Assembly (NCBI RefSeq): GCF_025464955.1
Contig: NZ_JAODNM010000083.1
Span: forward strand, 1-47,254
From: Amycolatopsis sp.
GTDB taxonomy: Bacteria; Actinomycetota; Actinomycetes; Mycobacteriales; Pseudonocardiaceae
Direction: 5' to 3'
Length of the DNA stretch: 47,254 bases
Shown here: one piece after another, positions 31,606-40,122 of the stretch
Position numbering within the stretch: position 1 is the first letter of the stretch
Layout: the number at the start of each line of letters is the position of its first letter
The notes under the pieces: generated by a model
Databases searched by the model: none
What the model was told of the DNA's origin: nothing
The model's input: only the letters and a program-made list of their open reading frames with translations
Made by a program: the position numbers and the translations under genes

Positions 31606-32424
31606 ATGGTGACAACCGCGATGGCCACGCGCCAGCCCCAGCGTCCGGTCGGCGAGCTGCTCCGCGAGTGGCGGGACCGCCGCCGGATCAGCCAGCTCGA
31701 CCTGTCGATCTCGGCCGAAATCTCGACGCGGCACCTCAGTTTCGTCGAGACCGGACGTTCACGGCCGAGCCGGGAAATGGTGCTGCGCCTCGGCGAGCAC
31801 CTCGACGTCCCCTTGCGCGACCGCAACCACCTGCTGCTGGCCGCCGGTTACGCGCCCGTGTACGCCGAGAGCGGCCTGGCGGATCCGGAAATGGCGGTGG
31901 TGCGCCGTGCGGTGCGTCAGCTGCTCACCGGGCACGAGCCGTATCCGGCGGCTGTGGTCGACCGCGGCTGGAACCTGGTGGAGGCGAACGCCGGGCTCGC
32001 GCTGCTCACCAAGAACGTCGCGCCCGAGCTGCTCGCGTCGCCGTCGAACGTGCTGCGGGCGACGCTGCACCCCGACGGGATGGCGCCGCACATCGTCAAC
32101 CTGGGAGAGTGGCGGTCGCATCTGCTCGGCCGACTGCGCCGCCAAGTGCTCCAGACCGCGGACCCCGTGCTGACCGAGCTGCTCGACGAGCTGCGCGGCT
32201 ATCCGTGCGACCAGCCGGTGCCGGAGGTCGAAGTTCCCGGCCCTGGCGACATCGTCATCCCGCTGCGCCTTCGCGACGGGGACAGCGAGCTGGCGTTCTT
32301 CAGCACGGTCGCGACCTTCGGCACACCGCTCGACATCACTGTCGCCGAGCTGATGATCGAATCATTCTATCCGGCTGACGAGGCGACCGCTGCCTACCTG
32401 CGGGAGCCGCTCACGTCCCGGTGA
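31606..32424 (+). CDS. XRE-family regulator with MmyB-type ligand domain
   Basis: A 272-residue regulator. The N-terminal HTH is VGELLREWRDRRRISQLDLS, then ISAEISTRHLSFVETGRSRP SREMVLRLGEHLDVP. The C-terminal MmyB-like domain (PAAVVDRGWNLVEANAGLAL; ELAFFSTVATFGTPLDITVA) is a PAS-like pocket that may bind fatty acids. These proteins often control a single adjacent short-chain or NTF2-fold enzyme, here the divergent SnoaL-like gene. ATG 31606 is chosen over upstream options. Its end overlaps the convergent gene by 14 bases. Confidence 0.9.
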   Translation: MVTTAMATRQPQRPVGELLREWRDRRRISQLDLSISAEISTRHLSFVETGRSRPSREMVLRLGEHLDVPLRDRNHLLLAAGYAPVYAESGLADPEMAVVRRAVRQLLTGHEPYPAAVVDRGWNLVEANAGLALLTKNVAPELLASPSNVLRATLHPDGMAPHIVNLGEWRSHLLGRLRRQVLQTADPVLTELLDELRGYPCDQPVPEVEVPGPGDIVIPLRLRDGDSELAFFSTVATFGTPLDITVAELMIESFYPADEATAAYLREPLTSR

Positions 32425-33094
32425 TGCCGTCCTTGGCGAAGGTGGCCTTCTGCGCGGGCTGCTGGAGGAACGCGCGGAAGCTCTGCGCGGCCCGCATCTG
32501 CGTCTCGCTGATGGACGTCCCGGACAACCCGAGGAACGGGTAGTCGGCCGAGATCGTCGAGGTCAGCGACTGCGGGAGCGAGCCGATCAGCGCCGGGTTG
32601 CGAGCCTGCAGCTGGCTGCCCCAGTACGTCGACTCCGGGATCCAGGCATCGGGGAGGCCGCCGACCGAGTCGACGGAGGTCTGCCCGGACAGCGCGTCGA
32701 GCATCTGCTGGGACGTCTTCGCCAAGATGTCGGCGTGCACGCAGTGGTCGTCGACCACGGTGTTCGACTGGTCCCAGCTGTCCGCTGCCTCTTGGATCGG
32801 CTTCAGGACCGCCGGGGCGACGACGACCGTGATCGAGGCGGACCCCGCGGTGCAGGACGCCGCTGCGGCCTCGGCGCGGTTGTTCAACTCACCGGACGCC
32901 CAGTTCCAGCCGAAGACGCCGACCACGATGAGGCCGACGAGGACCAGGCACGCGATGGGCCACTTGGCGACCCCGCGCCTCGGCGCGGCCTTTCCGATCG
33001 CTCGATGGGTGCCGGTCGTGTAGGTGCTCTCGACGTCTTCACGTGGTTCCGGCTGGTGCGGCACGGGGTCTTCTTGAAGGGTGTGTCGCCCCAT
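32411..33094 (-). CDS. Membrane-anchored protein related to solute-binding/VWA proteins, shortened
   Basis: A 227-residue protein. After a polar 40-residue N-terminus a single hydrophobic helix (WPIACLVLVGLIVVGVFGW) anchors it, with the rest outside. The start of the outer domain (NNRAEAAAASCTAGSASITV; VVAPAVLKPIQEAADSW; DALSGQTSVDSVGGLPDAWI) resembles the substrate-binding half of actinobacterial solute-binding plus VWA proteins. The final part (MRAAQSFRAFLQQPAQKATF) matches the end of that half. The middle of the binding lobe and the whole VWA domain appear to be missing. Either an internal deletion or a small natural paralogue. Confidence 0.7.
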   Translation of the reverse strand: MGRHTLQEDPVPHQPEPREDVESTYTTGTHRAIGKAAPRRGVAKWPIACLVLVGLIVVGVFGWNWASGELNNRAEAAAASCTAGSASITVVVAPAVLKPIQEAADSWDQSNTVVDDHCVHADILAKTSQQMLDALSGQTSVDSVGGLPDAWIPESTYWGSQLQARNPALIGSLPQSLTSTISADYPFLGLSGTSISETQMRAAQSFRAFLQQPAQKATFAKDGITGT

Positions 33095-33269
33095 CGTCGT
33101 CCTTTCACGTCCTGGTCACCTGCTCTGCGTGTGCTTTCGCTCTGTCACGAGACCAAAGCGTTATCACCCTAACAGGCGATTAATCGCGCGAGAAGTGGTG
33201 ACTCACAGTTCTCACTCAACGTCATGCCGCCATGACAAAACGATGTCGAAGATCGACATTTTGAACGTT

Positions 33270-34175
33270 TTAAGGCACGGCTGGTGTGCTCAGTTGTTCG
33301 CAGATCGCGATTAGCCGCTCACGTAGCGGCGCAGCCCGCTGAGCGAACTCCGCCTGCGCGCGGGCGTAGTCGGCGCGTCCAGCCGGAGTCTCGATGCGCA
33401 CCGCCGGATAGCCGTAGTCGGCGAGGTCGTAGGGGCTCGCCCGCATGTCGAACGCACGGATCTCCGCGGCGAGCGCGAAGCAGTCGCCGATCAGCTCCGC
33501 CGGGACGAACGGGTCGAGCTTGTAGGCCCACTTGAACAGGTCCATGTTCGCGTGCAGGCAGCCCGGCTGTTCGAAGTCGATCTGGGTGACGCGGGTGGGC
33601 TGCAACTCGTTACGGGGGCGGGCGGGTTCGGTGAAGAACCGGAACGCGTCGAAATGCCCGCACCGCACGCCCATCGACTCCACGACCTCGTCCGTGCCCG
33701 CCGAGCCGAGCCGCAACGGCACCTGGGCGTGCCGAACCTGCTCCGCGGACTCTCGGTACACCATCGCCCACTCGTGCAGCCCGAAACAGCTCAGCCTGGG
33801 TGGACGTGACGCCGTCGCGCGCAGCAACTTGACCAGGAAACCGGCGCTTTTGGCGCGGGCGGCGGTCAGTTCGACGTCCACGAGCGCGACGCCGCCGGTG
33901 ACCTCGCCGAACCCGCGCCGGTCGAGGAATCGCCGCGCGGACGTCCCGGCGAGCACCACCCCGGCTCCCGGCTGCCACCGCTCGAGATGGGACGGCTTGT
34001 GGGAGTAGTAGCTGAACAGGAAGTCCAGCACCGGGTGCTTCTCACCGCGGGCGCGCCGCTCGGTGTGCGGTCCCGTCCACTGCCGCATGCGCGTCAGATG
34101 GGCGGTTTCCCGTGCCTGCCACTCTTCCTCGGCCAGTACGTTCATGCCGGTGAGTTTCATGCCACCGGATTTCAT
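33270..34175 (-). CDS. Conserved actinobacterial protein, often annotated as 3-methyladenine DNA glycosylase
   Basis: A 301-residue soluble protein: LAEEEWQARETAHLTRMRQW, HPVLDFLFSYYSHKPSHLER, SCFGLHEWAMVYR, GCLHANMDLFKWAYKLDPFV. Homologues in Actinobacteria carry the name 3-methyladenine DNA glycosylase, but I see no helix-hairpin-helix or other glycosylase motif, so the activity is doubtful. The conserved His, Asp and Asn residues in LHEWAMVYR and CLHANMDL could form a metal site. ATG 34175 overlaps the stop of the CBS gene (ATGA), showing coupled expression. Confidence 0.7.
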   Translation of the reverse strand: MKSGGMKLTGMNVLAEEEWQARETAHLTRMRQWTGPHTERRARGEKHPVLDFLFSYYSHKPSHLERWQPGAGVVLAGTSARRFLDRRGFGEVTGGVALVDVELTAARAKSAGFLVKLLRATASRPPRLSCFGLHEWAMVYRESAEQVRHAQVPLRLGSAGTDEVVESMGVRCGHFDAFRFFTEPARPRNELQPTRVTQIDFEQPGCLHANMDLFKWAYKLDPFVPAELIGDCFALAAEIRAFDMRASPYDLADYGYPAVRIETPAGRADYARAQAEFAQRAAPLRERLIAICEQLSTPAVP

Positions 34176-35215
34176 GCCACGACGTGAGTGCCGTCGCGCA
34201 CTGTCCCCACGTACTCCTCGACGAGGTCCTCCAGCGCGACGACGCCCACCGGGTTGCCCTCGGCGTCGAGTGCCGTGGCGAGGTGGCTGCCTTCCTTCCG
34301 CATCGCCGACAGCGCGACGTCGAGCCGGGAATCGGCGCGCAGCTCGGTGAGGCTCCGGGTCTTCGACGCCGGCAGTGTGCTGGACGGATCGTCGTTCGCC
34401 TGGTCGAGAATGTCCTTGACGTGGATGTAGCCGACCAGCCTGCCGTCGTCCGCCCGCACCGGGAAGCGCGAGAAACCCGTTGACGACACGGCCTTTTCGA
34501 CGTCGCCCACGGTCGGGGCGCTCGGCAGCGTGGTCAGCTGGGCGTTCGGGACCAGTACGTCGGCGACCGTCTTCTGCACGGAGGACAGCGTCTGGCTCAG
34601 CCGCTGATGCTCCGATTGGTCGAGTAGGCCCTCCTGCCGCGACTCGCTGAGCAGCTCGGCGAGCTCGGCGGAGGTGTACGCGGTCTCCAGCTCGTCCTTG
34701 GTCTCCACGCGGAAAAGCCGCAGCGTCGAGTTGGCGACGAAGTTCAGCAGCCAGATGAACGGGTTCACCACCTTGACCCAGCCGACGTGCACGGGCACCA
34801 GCCAGAGCGCCAGCCGTTCCGGCTCGGCGATCGCGAGGTTCTTCGGGACCATCTCGCCGATGAGCACGTGCAGGATGGTGATGAACGCCAGCGCCAGCGC
34901 GAACGAAATCGGATCCAGGAGTACCTGCGGAATCCCGAAGAGGTCGAAGAACCCCGACAGCCGATGCGCGATGGCCGGCTCGCCGAGGCGCCCGAGCAGC
35001 AGTGAGCAGATGGTGATTCCCAGCTGCGCGCCGGCGAGCATGAGCGAGACCTTCTTGCTCGCGTTGATCACGATCTGGGCGCGGGCCTTGCCCTGTTCGA
35101 CGAGCGCTTCCAGGCGGTCACGGCGGGAGGAGATCAGGGTGAACTCCGCGCCGACGAAGAACGCGTTGGTCAGCAAGAGGACCACGACGAGGAAGATGTA
35201 GAACCAGTCGCTCAT
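34172..35215 (-). CDS. CNNM/CorC-type membrane protein with CBS pair (no CorC tail)
   Basis: A 347-residue protein: DUF21 transmembrane region (FYIFLVVVLLLTNAFFVGAE; GAQLGITICSLLLGRLGEPA; IGEMVPKNLAIAEPERLALW) followed by a CBS-domain pair (VPNAQLTTLPSAPTVGDVEK; GFSRFPVRADDGRLVGYIHV; ALEDLVEEYVGTV). It lacks the C-terminal CorC/HlyC domain present in its upstream neighbour. The family includes magnesium/cobalt efflux or regulation proteins; hemolysin is a historical name. Starts in the ATGA overlap with the upstream gene. Confidence 0.9.
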   Translation of the reverse strand: MSDWFYIFLVVVLLLTNAFFVGAEFTLISSRRDRLEALVEQGKARAQIVINASKKVSLMLAGAQLGITICSLLLGRLGEPAIAHRLSGFFDLFGIPQVLLDPISFALALAFITILHVLIGEMVPKNLAIAEPERLALWLVPVHVGWVKVVNPFIWLLNFVANSTLRLFRVETKDELETAYTSAELAELLSESRQEGLLDQSEHQRLSQTLSSVQKTVADVLVPNAQLTTLPSAPTVGDVEKAVSSTGFSRFPVRADDGRLVGYIHVKDILDQANDDPSSTLPASKTRSLTELRADSRLDVALSAMRKEGSHLATALDAEGNPVGVVALEDLVEEYVGTVRDGTHVVA

Positions 35216-36567
35216 CGGCGGGACACCTGCTTGAGCGTCGCTCCGGCGGAGGTGACGGCCGCTTCGAGGCGGCACACGGTGACCTCGGCGATCCGGTGGC
35301 GATCCATCACGGTCACGGTCAGCTTCCAGCCGTCGACCTCGGTCGCGTCACCGACCACCGGGATCTTGCCGAGCTTCTCCAGGATCAGCCCGGCGATCGT
35401 TTCGTAGTCGCCCTCGGGCATGCGGAAACCGGTCACGTCGGTGATCTCGTCGGCGCGGAGCTGGCCGGAGACCTTCCAGCTGTCCACTCCGAGCTGCTCG
35501 GTCGAGGGGACTTCGCGCCCGTCGTGCTCGTCGCGGACATCGCCGATGATCTCCTCGACGACGTCTTCGAGGGTTACCAGGCCCGCGGTGCCGCCGTACT
35601 CGTCGACGACGATCGCCAGCTGGAACCGCGAATCGCGCAGCCGGGTGAGCAGGGTGTCGCCGGGGAGCGACTCCGGCACCGTCGGCACCGGGCGCATGAC
35701 CGAGCCGATCCGCACGGTGTCCCGCTGGTCCCTGGGCACGGTGAAGGCCTGCTTGATGTGGACCGCGCCCTGCACGTCGTCGAGGTCCTCGGTGTAGACG
35801 GGGAACCGCGAGAACCCGGTGCGCCGGGAGATGTCGACGAGCGCGTTGATCGAGTCTTCGACGGTCAGCGACTCGAGCTGGACGCGCGGGGTCATCAGCT
35901 CGTCGGCCGTGCGCTCACCGAACCTCAGCGACCGGTCGAGCAGCCGCGCGGTGGACTCGTCGAGCGTGCCGCTTTCCGCGCTCGTGCGGACGATCGACCC
36001 GAGTTCCTGGGGTGAGCGCGCCGAGCGCAGCTCTTCCTGTGGCTCGACGCCGAACTTGCGGACGAGGAAGTTGGCGCTGTTGTTCATCAGCGTGATCAGC
36101 CAGCGGAACAGCGCCGAGAACCGGGAGTGGTAACCGGTCACCGCGCGCGCGGTCTGCAGCGGCCGGGCGATCGCGAGGTTTTTCGGGATCATCTCGCCGA
36201 CCAGCATCGACAGCATCGTGGCGATGATCAGGGCCAGTGCGATGGAACCGGCTTCGGCGACGTCTTCACCGAAGCCGATTCCGCTCAGGACCGGGCGGAC
36301 GAGTTTGCCGATGAGCGGCTCAGCGAGATAACCGGTGATCAGCGTGGTCAGCGTGATCGCGACCTGGGCGCCGGACAGCTGGAACGACAGCGTCCGGTGG
36401 GCCTTCTGCACGATCTTGGAGCGGCGGTCGCCGACCTGGCGGACATTCGCGTCGACCGTGCTGCGCTCGAGCGCGGTCAGTGAGAACTCGGCGGCCACGG
36501 CGAGGCCGGTACCGGCCGTCAGCAGCAGGAAGACCAGCACACCGAGGATGGAGAAGACGATGTTCAT
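35212..36567 (-). CDS. CNNM/CorC-type membrane protein with CBS pair and CorC domain
   Basis: A 451-residue protein. DUF21 helices: VFLLLTAGTGLAVAAEFSLT, GAQVAITLTTLITGYLAEPL, VGEMIPKNLAIARPLQTARA. The CBS pair follows (PRVQLESLTVEDSINALVDI; GFSRFPVYTEDLDDVQGAVH; IVVDEYGGTAGLVTLEDVVE EIIG) and then the CorC/HlyC transporter-associated domain. It is a paralogue of the next gene and overlaps it by 4 bases, so a heterodimer is plausible. Role: divalent cation (probably magnesium) homeostasis. First gene of a three-gene leftward operon. Confidence 0.92.
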   Translation of the reverse strand: MNIVFSILGVLVFLLLTAGTGLAVAAEFSLTALERSTVDANVRQVGDRRSKIVQKAHRTLSFQLSGAQVAITLTTLITGYLAEPLIGKLVRPVLSGIGFGEDVAEAGSIALALIIATMLSMLVGEMIPKNLAIARPLQTARAVTGYHSRFSALFRWLITLMNNSANFLVRKFGVEPQEELRSARSPQELGSIVRTSAESGTLDESTARLLDRSLRFGERTADELMTPRVQLESLTVEDSINALVDISRRTGFSRFPVYTEDLDDVQGAVHIKQAFTVPRDQRDTVRIGSVMRPVPTVPESLPGDTLLTRLRDSRFQLAIVVDEYGGTAGLVTLEDVVEEIIGDVRDEHDGREVPSTEQLGVDSWKVSGQLRADEITDVTGFRMPEGDYETIAGLILEKLGKIPVVGDATEVDGWKLTVTVMDRHRIAEVTVCRLEAAVTSAGATLKQVSRR

Positions 36568-36770
36568 CGGGGAGCACCGCCTGGACTGCGGCGGGCGGGT
36601 TTCGCGGGTAAGCCGGGTCTTCCACCCGGCTCGATACTGTCACCAGGTGATTGCGCGTCGCGCACGAAAGGTGCACTCCCTCTTGAAATCGAATTACTTC
36701 CGTCGGCGGTAGCCACAATCTTAACGTGTGCGTACCGTCGCGCGCGCCAAGCGGCCGTATTGGGCGGCGA

Positions 36771-37349
36771 CTATCGTCCGCGGTGCCGTCGGACGCTCTC
36801 CTCGACGAGGTCGAGCACCGGGCCCAGGTCGTCCGCCGGCAGGCCCATCGCGAGGTGTGAAACCAGGCCTTCGAGGACGAGTTCGAGGAACGAAGTCAGC
36901 ACGTCGACGTTGACGTCGTCGCGGAGGATTCCGGCTTCACGCTGGCGCAGGAGCCGCTGGCGGGTCGCGGTGGTGAGCTGCTGGGACCGCTCGGCCCACC
37001 TGGCGCGGAACTCCGGGTCGGTCCGCAGGCGCCGAGACACCTCCAGCCGGGTACCCAGCCAGTCTGCCGGGTGCTCGCTGCCCTCGGACAGCAGGTCGCG
37101 CATGACCTGGACCAGGCCCTGCTCGGCGACTACGTCGGCCATCCGGATGGCGTCGTCCTCGGCCAGGGCGAGGAACAGCGACTCCTTGTCTCGGAAGTGG
37201 TGAAAGATCGCGCCGCGCGACAGCCCGGTGGCTTCCTCGAGCCGCCGAACCGTGGCACCCTCGTATCCGTAGCGGGCGAAACAGACACGCGAGCCGTCAA
37301 GGATCTGGCGCCGGCGTGCGTCGAGGTGATCCTGGCTGACCCGTGGCAT
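36771..37349 (-). CDS. acnR: TetR-family regulator, AcnR type
   Basis: A 192-residue TetR protein. The N-terminus MPRVSQDHLDARRRQILDGS, the HTH TVRRLEEATGLSRGAIFHHF and the following RDKESLFLALAEDDAI closely follow AcnR, which represses aconitase in corynebacteria and mycobacteria and senses citrate with Mg. In those genera it lies next to acn; here no aconitase gene is in the window. The upstream site at 37387-37402 matches the AcnR operator, which supports both the assignment and autoregulation. Confidence 0.82.
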   Translation of the reverse strand: MPRVSQDHLDARRRQILDGSRVCFARYGYEGATVRRLEEATGLSRGAIFHHFRDKESLFLALAEDDAIRMADVVAEQGLVQVMRDLLSEGSEHPADWLGTRLEVSRRLRTDPEFRARWAERSQQLTTATRQRLLRQREAGILRDDVNVDVLTSFLELVLEGLVSHLAMGLPADDLGPVLDLVEESVRRHRGR

Positions 37350-37364
37350 CCTGTGTTCTTAACA

Positions 37365-37402
37365 CCGTACGTACCGGTAAAGCAATCCGTACGTACGTAC
37401 TG
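37365..37402. promoter_or_regulatory. AcnR-type operators upstream of the TetR gene
   Basis: CCGTACGTACGTACTG (37387-37402) fits the published corynebacterial AcnR motif CAGNAC-N3-C-GTACTG at all specified positions but one. A second palindrome, GTACGTAC with flanking CC/CGG, lies at 37365-37377. Both are within 60 bases of the regulator's start codon. Confidence 0.7.
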
Positions 37403-37440
37403 TGAGCCAATGGGGGCATCGGCTCGGCTGGGCGGCGTGC

Positions 37441-37634
37441 GGCTCTGGTCTACGGCAGCGAGGACCGGGGGCCGGCGGGTGAACGTGCGCGCTGGGGTCG
37501 CCCGTGAGGTTTCGGACGTCGTGAAGGCCTAGTTGAGTGCGCCTTACGCCGTGAAGGTGGCCTTCACGTCAGGTCACAAGGCCGCACCTGCCACATCAGC
37601 CGTACTCGCCCCGGTCCTTGCTGCAGTAGAGCCG
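37441..37634. repeat. Intergenic repeat element with inverted ends (copy 1)
   Basis: The 360-base gap 37350-37709 holds no gene. Inside it, a segment from 37441 (GGCTCTGGTCTACGGCAGCG, then AGGACCGGGG) is repeated in inverse at 37609-37634. Short palindromes lie between: CGTGAAGG-TGG-CCTTCACG at 37550-37568 and a related CGTGAAGGC at 37520. The core at 37605-37624, read in reverse as GCAGCAAGGACCGGGGCGAG, recurs exactly at 46943-46962. This is a dispersed non-coding repeat of unknown function. Confidence 0.65.
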
Positions 37635-37709
37635 AACCCGCCATCTCAACCGACCAACCACCGGACGCGCCGCACCCGCCCCCTGCCGTGCCGCCCCAAG
37701 CCGTGAGAC

Positions 37710-38909
37710 CTACGGGATGAGCAGCGCGGGCCGTTCGGCGTGCTCGGTCGCGGCCTGGGTCAGCACCACGTGGTTGTTCGCCGCGAGCTGCCAGCCGGTG
37801 ACGCGCGGGGGCACGCGGTCGACGTTCCACTCGGTCAGCAGCAGTGCCACCTTCGCCTGCATCTCGGTGCGCAGCCGCAGGAACGAGTCGGCTGGATCCG
37901 CGCCGACCTCGCCCAGCAGCAGCCACCACGCCCACGCGGCCGCGCCGGCGTTGGCGACGAAGTCCGGGATCACCGGGATGCCGCGCGTGACGAGCAGGGC
38001 CTCGGCCTGCGGGGTCGTGGCCGCGTTGGCCGCTTCGATGACTACCTTCGCCGCGATGGCGTCGACGTTGTCCTCGCGGATCGCGTAGGAGATCGCGGCG
38101 GGTACGAAGATGTCGGCTTCGATGCCGACGACGGCGTCGCGGGGGAGTAGCTGGACCTCCGCGGGGACCCTGGATCGGTCGATCTCGCCGAAGTTGTCCC
38201 GCAGGTCGAGCAGCGCCGGGATGTCGAGACCCTCTGGCCGGTACAGCGTGCCCGCGGCGTCGGCCACCGCGACCACGCGCATGCCGGCCTCGTGGAGGTA
38301 CCAGGCGGCGCCGCCGCCCATCGTCCCGATGCCCTGGATGGCGACCGTCGTCTCGGCGTCGTCCCAGCCCCAAGCCGCCGCGACGCCCTGACAGGCCTGG
38401 GCGACGCCGTATCCGCCGACGACGTCGCCGAGCAGCAGACCACCTGCCACGGGCGCGTTCAGTCCGGCCTGGACCCGCCGCAGCGTCCGCTCCGGATCCG
38501 CCGAACGGCCGATGGCGGCGTGGTACGACTGCTGCAGGCCGAGCTTCGCGAACACGTCGTCGATCAGGTGCTGGGGCACGCCGAGGTCCTCGGCGGTGAC
38601 CCAGTGCGACTCCAGCCACGGCCGCAGGAACGAGCAGAACCGTTCCAGCACGCCGAACGCGCCGGGATCCTTCGGGTCGAAGTCGATACCGCCCTTGGCC
38701 CCGCCGACCGGCAGGTTGAACGTCGCGGTCTTGTTCGCCATGCCCCTGGCCAGGTCCTCGACCTCGCCCATGGTGCAGCCCGCCCGCATCCGGGTGCCGC
38801 CGGTGGCGACCCCGGAGACCAGCGTGTGCACCACCAGGTAACCGTGCGTGCCGGTGACCGGGTCGGTCCACGTCAGCCTCATCAGCGGTTCGGCGTTCTG
38901 GGCGGTCAT
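37710..38909 (-). CDS. Glu/Leu/Phe/Val dehydrogenase family protein
   Basis: A 399-residue NAD(P)-dependent amino-acid dehydrogenase. The substrate-side lysines are in GMANKTATFNLPVGGAKGGI (K60 and K72), and the dinucleotide fold is VAIQGIGTMGGGAAWYLHEAG. Length and the unusual early active-site block (starting near residue 40) differ from classic glutamate dehydrogenase, so leucine, valine or phenylalanine may be the substrate. It diverges from a LysR regulator, which probably controls it. Cytoplasmic. Confidence 0.88.
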   Translation of the reverse strand: MTAQNAEPLMRLTWTDPVTGTHGYLVVHTLVSGVATGGTRMRAGCTMGEVEDLARGMANKTATFNLPVGGAKGGIDFDPKDPGAFGVLERFCSFLRPWLESHWVTAEDLGVPQHLIDDVFAKLGLQQSYHAAIGRSADPERTLRRVQAGLNAPVAGGLLLGDVVGGYGVAQACQGVAAAWGWDDAETTVAIQGIGTMGGGAAWYLHEAGMRVVAVADAAGTLYRPEGLDIPALLDLRDNFGEIDRSRVPAEVQLLPRDAVVGIEADIFVPAAISYAIREDNVDAIAAKVVIEAANAATTPQAEALLVTRGIPVIPDFVANAGAAAWAWWLLLGEVGADPADSFLRLRTEMQAKVALLLTEWNVDRVPPRVTGWQLAANNHVVLTQAATEHAERPALLIP

Positions 38910-38997
38910 CGCTACGCACCTCCAGGGTGAAAACTCGGGGATTCGGGCAGCTGTCGGCGGCCTCGACCGAGGGTGCGCCCCGGGTGCGCCGCGCGTC

Positions 38998-39012
38998 CAG
39001 TTAAGGAAACTG
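38998..39012. promoter_or_regulatory. LysR-type box CAGTT-N5-AACTG
   Basis: CAGTTAAGGAAACTG is a 15-bp dyad that fits the LysR T-N11-A rule, 25 bases upstream of the LysR start and 89 bases upstream of the divergent dehydrogenase start. This is the usual position for autoregulation plus activation of the divergent gene. Confidence 0.65.
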
Positions 39013-39036
39013 CACGGTGGCGTTTAGGGTTGGTAA

Positions 39037-39984
39037 ATGGAGCTTTCCTTGCACCGTCTGCGGATGCTCCGGGAACTGCACCGCAGGGGCACGGTGACCG
39101 CCGCGGCGGCGGCCTTGCACTACACCGCTTCGGCGGTGTCGCAGCAACTTGCCCAGCTTGAACGCGACGTCGGCGCGAAGCTGTTCGAGCGGCTCGGCAG
39201 GCGGGTGCAGATGACCGAACTCGGCGTCCTGCTGAGCGAACACGCCGAAGAGATCCTGAGTTCGGTCGAGCGGGCGACGTTGGCGCTGGAGGAAGCACAG
39301 GAGTCCGTGTCGGTGCGGCTCACCGCGGGAGTGTGGGCGTCGGTGGCCTACGGCCTGCTGCCCGCCGCGCTCGTCACCCTGGCCGCCGACCACCCCGGGA
39401 TCGAGGTCAGGACCAGGGAGCTCGCTCCGGAAGCCACCGCCGAAGCCGTGCGCGACGGGACGCTCGACCTGTCGTTCGTGATCGACTACTCCGACGCTCC
39501 GATGGTGTGGGGCCCCGGCCTGGAGCGCTCCGTCATCGCCGTCGAGCGGCTGCACGCCGCCGTGCCGGCCGGAACCGTGCCGGGCGGCATGGCCTCGCTG
39601 TACGACCTTGCCGAACACCCGTGGGTACTGGCCAGCCCGAAAAGCCATTTCGGCCGTGCGATGCGGGTCGCGTGCCAACGCCACGGCTTCGAACCGAAGA
39701 TCAGCCACGAGGTCGAGGAGCAGGCGACCGCGATGGCGATGGTCGGGGCCGGGCTGGGCATCACGCTGGTCTCCGACCTCGGCCTGATGCTCAGGCCGCC
39801 GGGCATCGACATCGTCACCCTGACCACCCCGCTGATGCGGACGGTCTCCATCGCCTACCGCACGACGTCCTCGCGCAGGCCGGCGTTGAACCTGGTCATC
39901 GAAGCGGTGCGCGCGGCCGCCGCGGAGTTGGGTCTCGGCGCGGAGTCCGCGTTGCCCGGTTCCCGGACGGCCCAGCAGCACTAG
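39037..39984 (+). CDS. LysR-family transcriptional regulator
   Basis: A 315-residue regulator. The winged HTH is LSLHRLRMLRELHRRGTVTA AAAALHYTASAVSQQLAQLE, followed by the linker helix and a periplasmic-binding-like effector domain (SVRLTAGVWASVAYGLLPAA; GITLVSDLGLMLRPPGIDIV). It diverges from the amino-acid dehydrogenase gene with a LysR box between them, so it likely senses an amino acid or keto acid of that pathway. Confidence 0.92.
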   Translation: MELSLHRLRMLRELHRRGTVTAAAAALHYTASAVSQQLAQLERDVGAKLFERLGRRVQMTELGVLLSEHAEEILSSVERATLALEEAQESVSVRLTAGVWASVAYGLLPAALVTLAADHPGIEVRTRELAPEATAEAVRDGTLDLSFVIDYSDAPMVWGPGLERSVIAVERLHAAVPAGTVPGGMASLYDLAEHPWVLASPKSHFGRAMRVACQRHGFEPKISHEVEEQATAMAMVGAGLGITLVSDLGLMLRPPGIDIVTLTTPLMRTVSIAYRTTSSRRPALNLVIEAVRAAAAELGLGAESALPGSRTAQQH

Positions 39985-40122
39985 ACCGTCCGGGTGTGTC
40001 CCCAAGGGCCGAAAATTCTTACGGTCCGCTTGTCGACGGCCTCGGCGAGCGACGGCGGCTGCGATTGTCGTACCCCGCGTGTAGCGTCCGAAGCGAGTGA
40101 TTTCCTAGATCGAAGAAGGCCG

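Noticed and set aside
33176..33187. GCGATTAATCGC palindrome upstream of the shortened solute-binding-like gene
   Set aside because: Perfect but only 12 bp, with no second copy or adjacent regulator seen; too weak to list as an operator.
33270..34175. Accepting the name 3-methyladenine DNA glycosylase
   Set aside because: No glycosylase motif is visible; the name is carried by homologues only. Described as a conserved protein of uncertain function.
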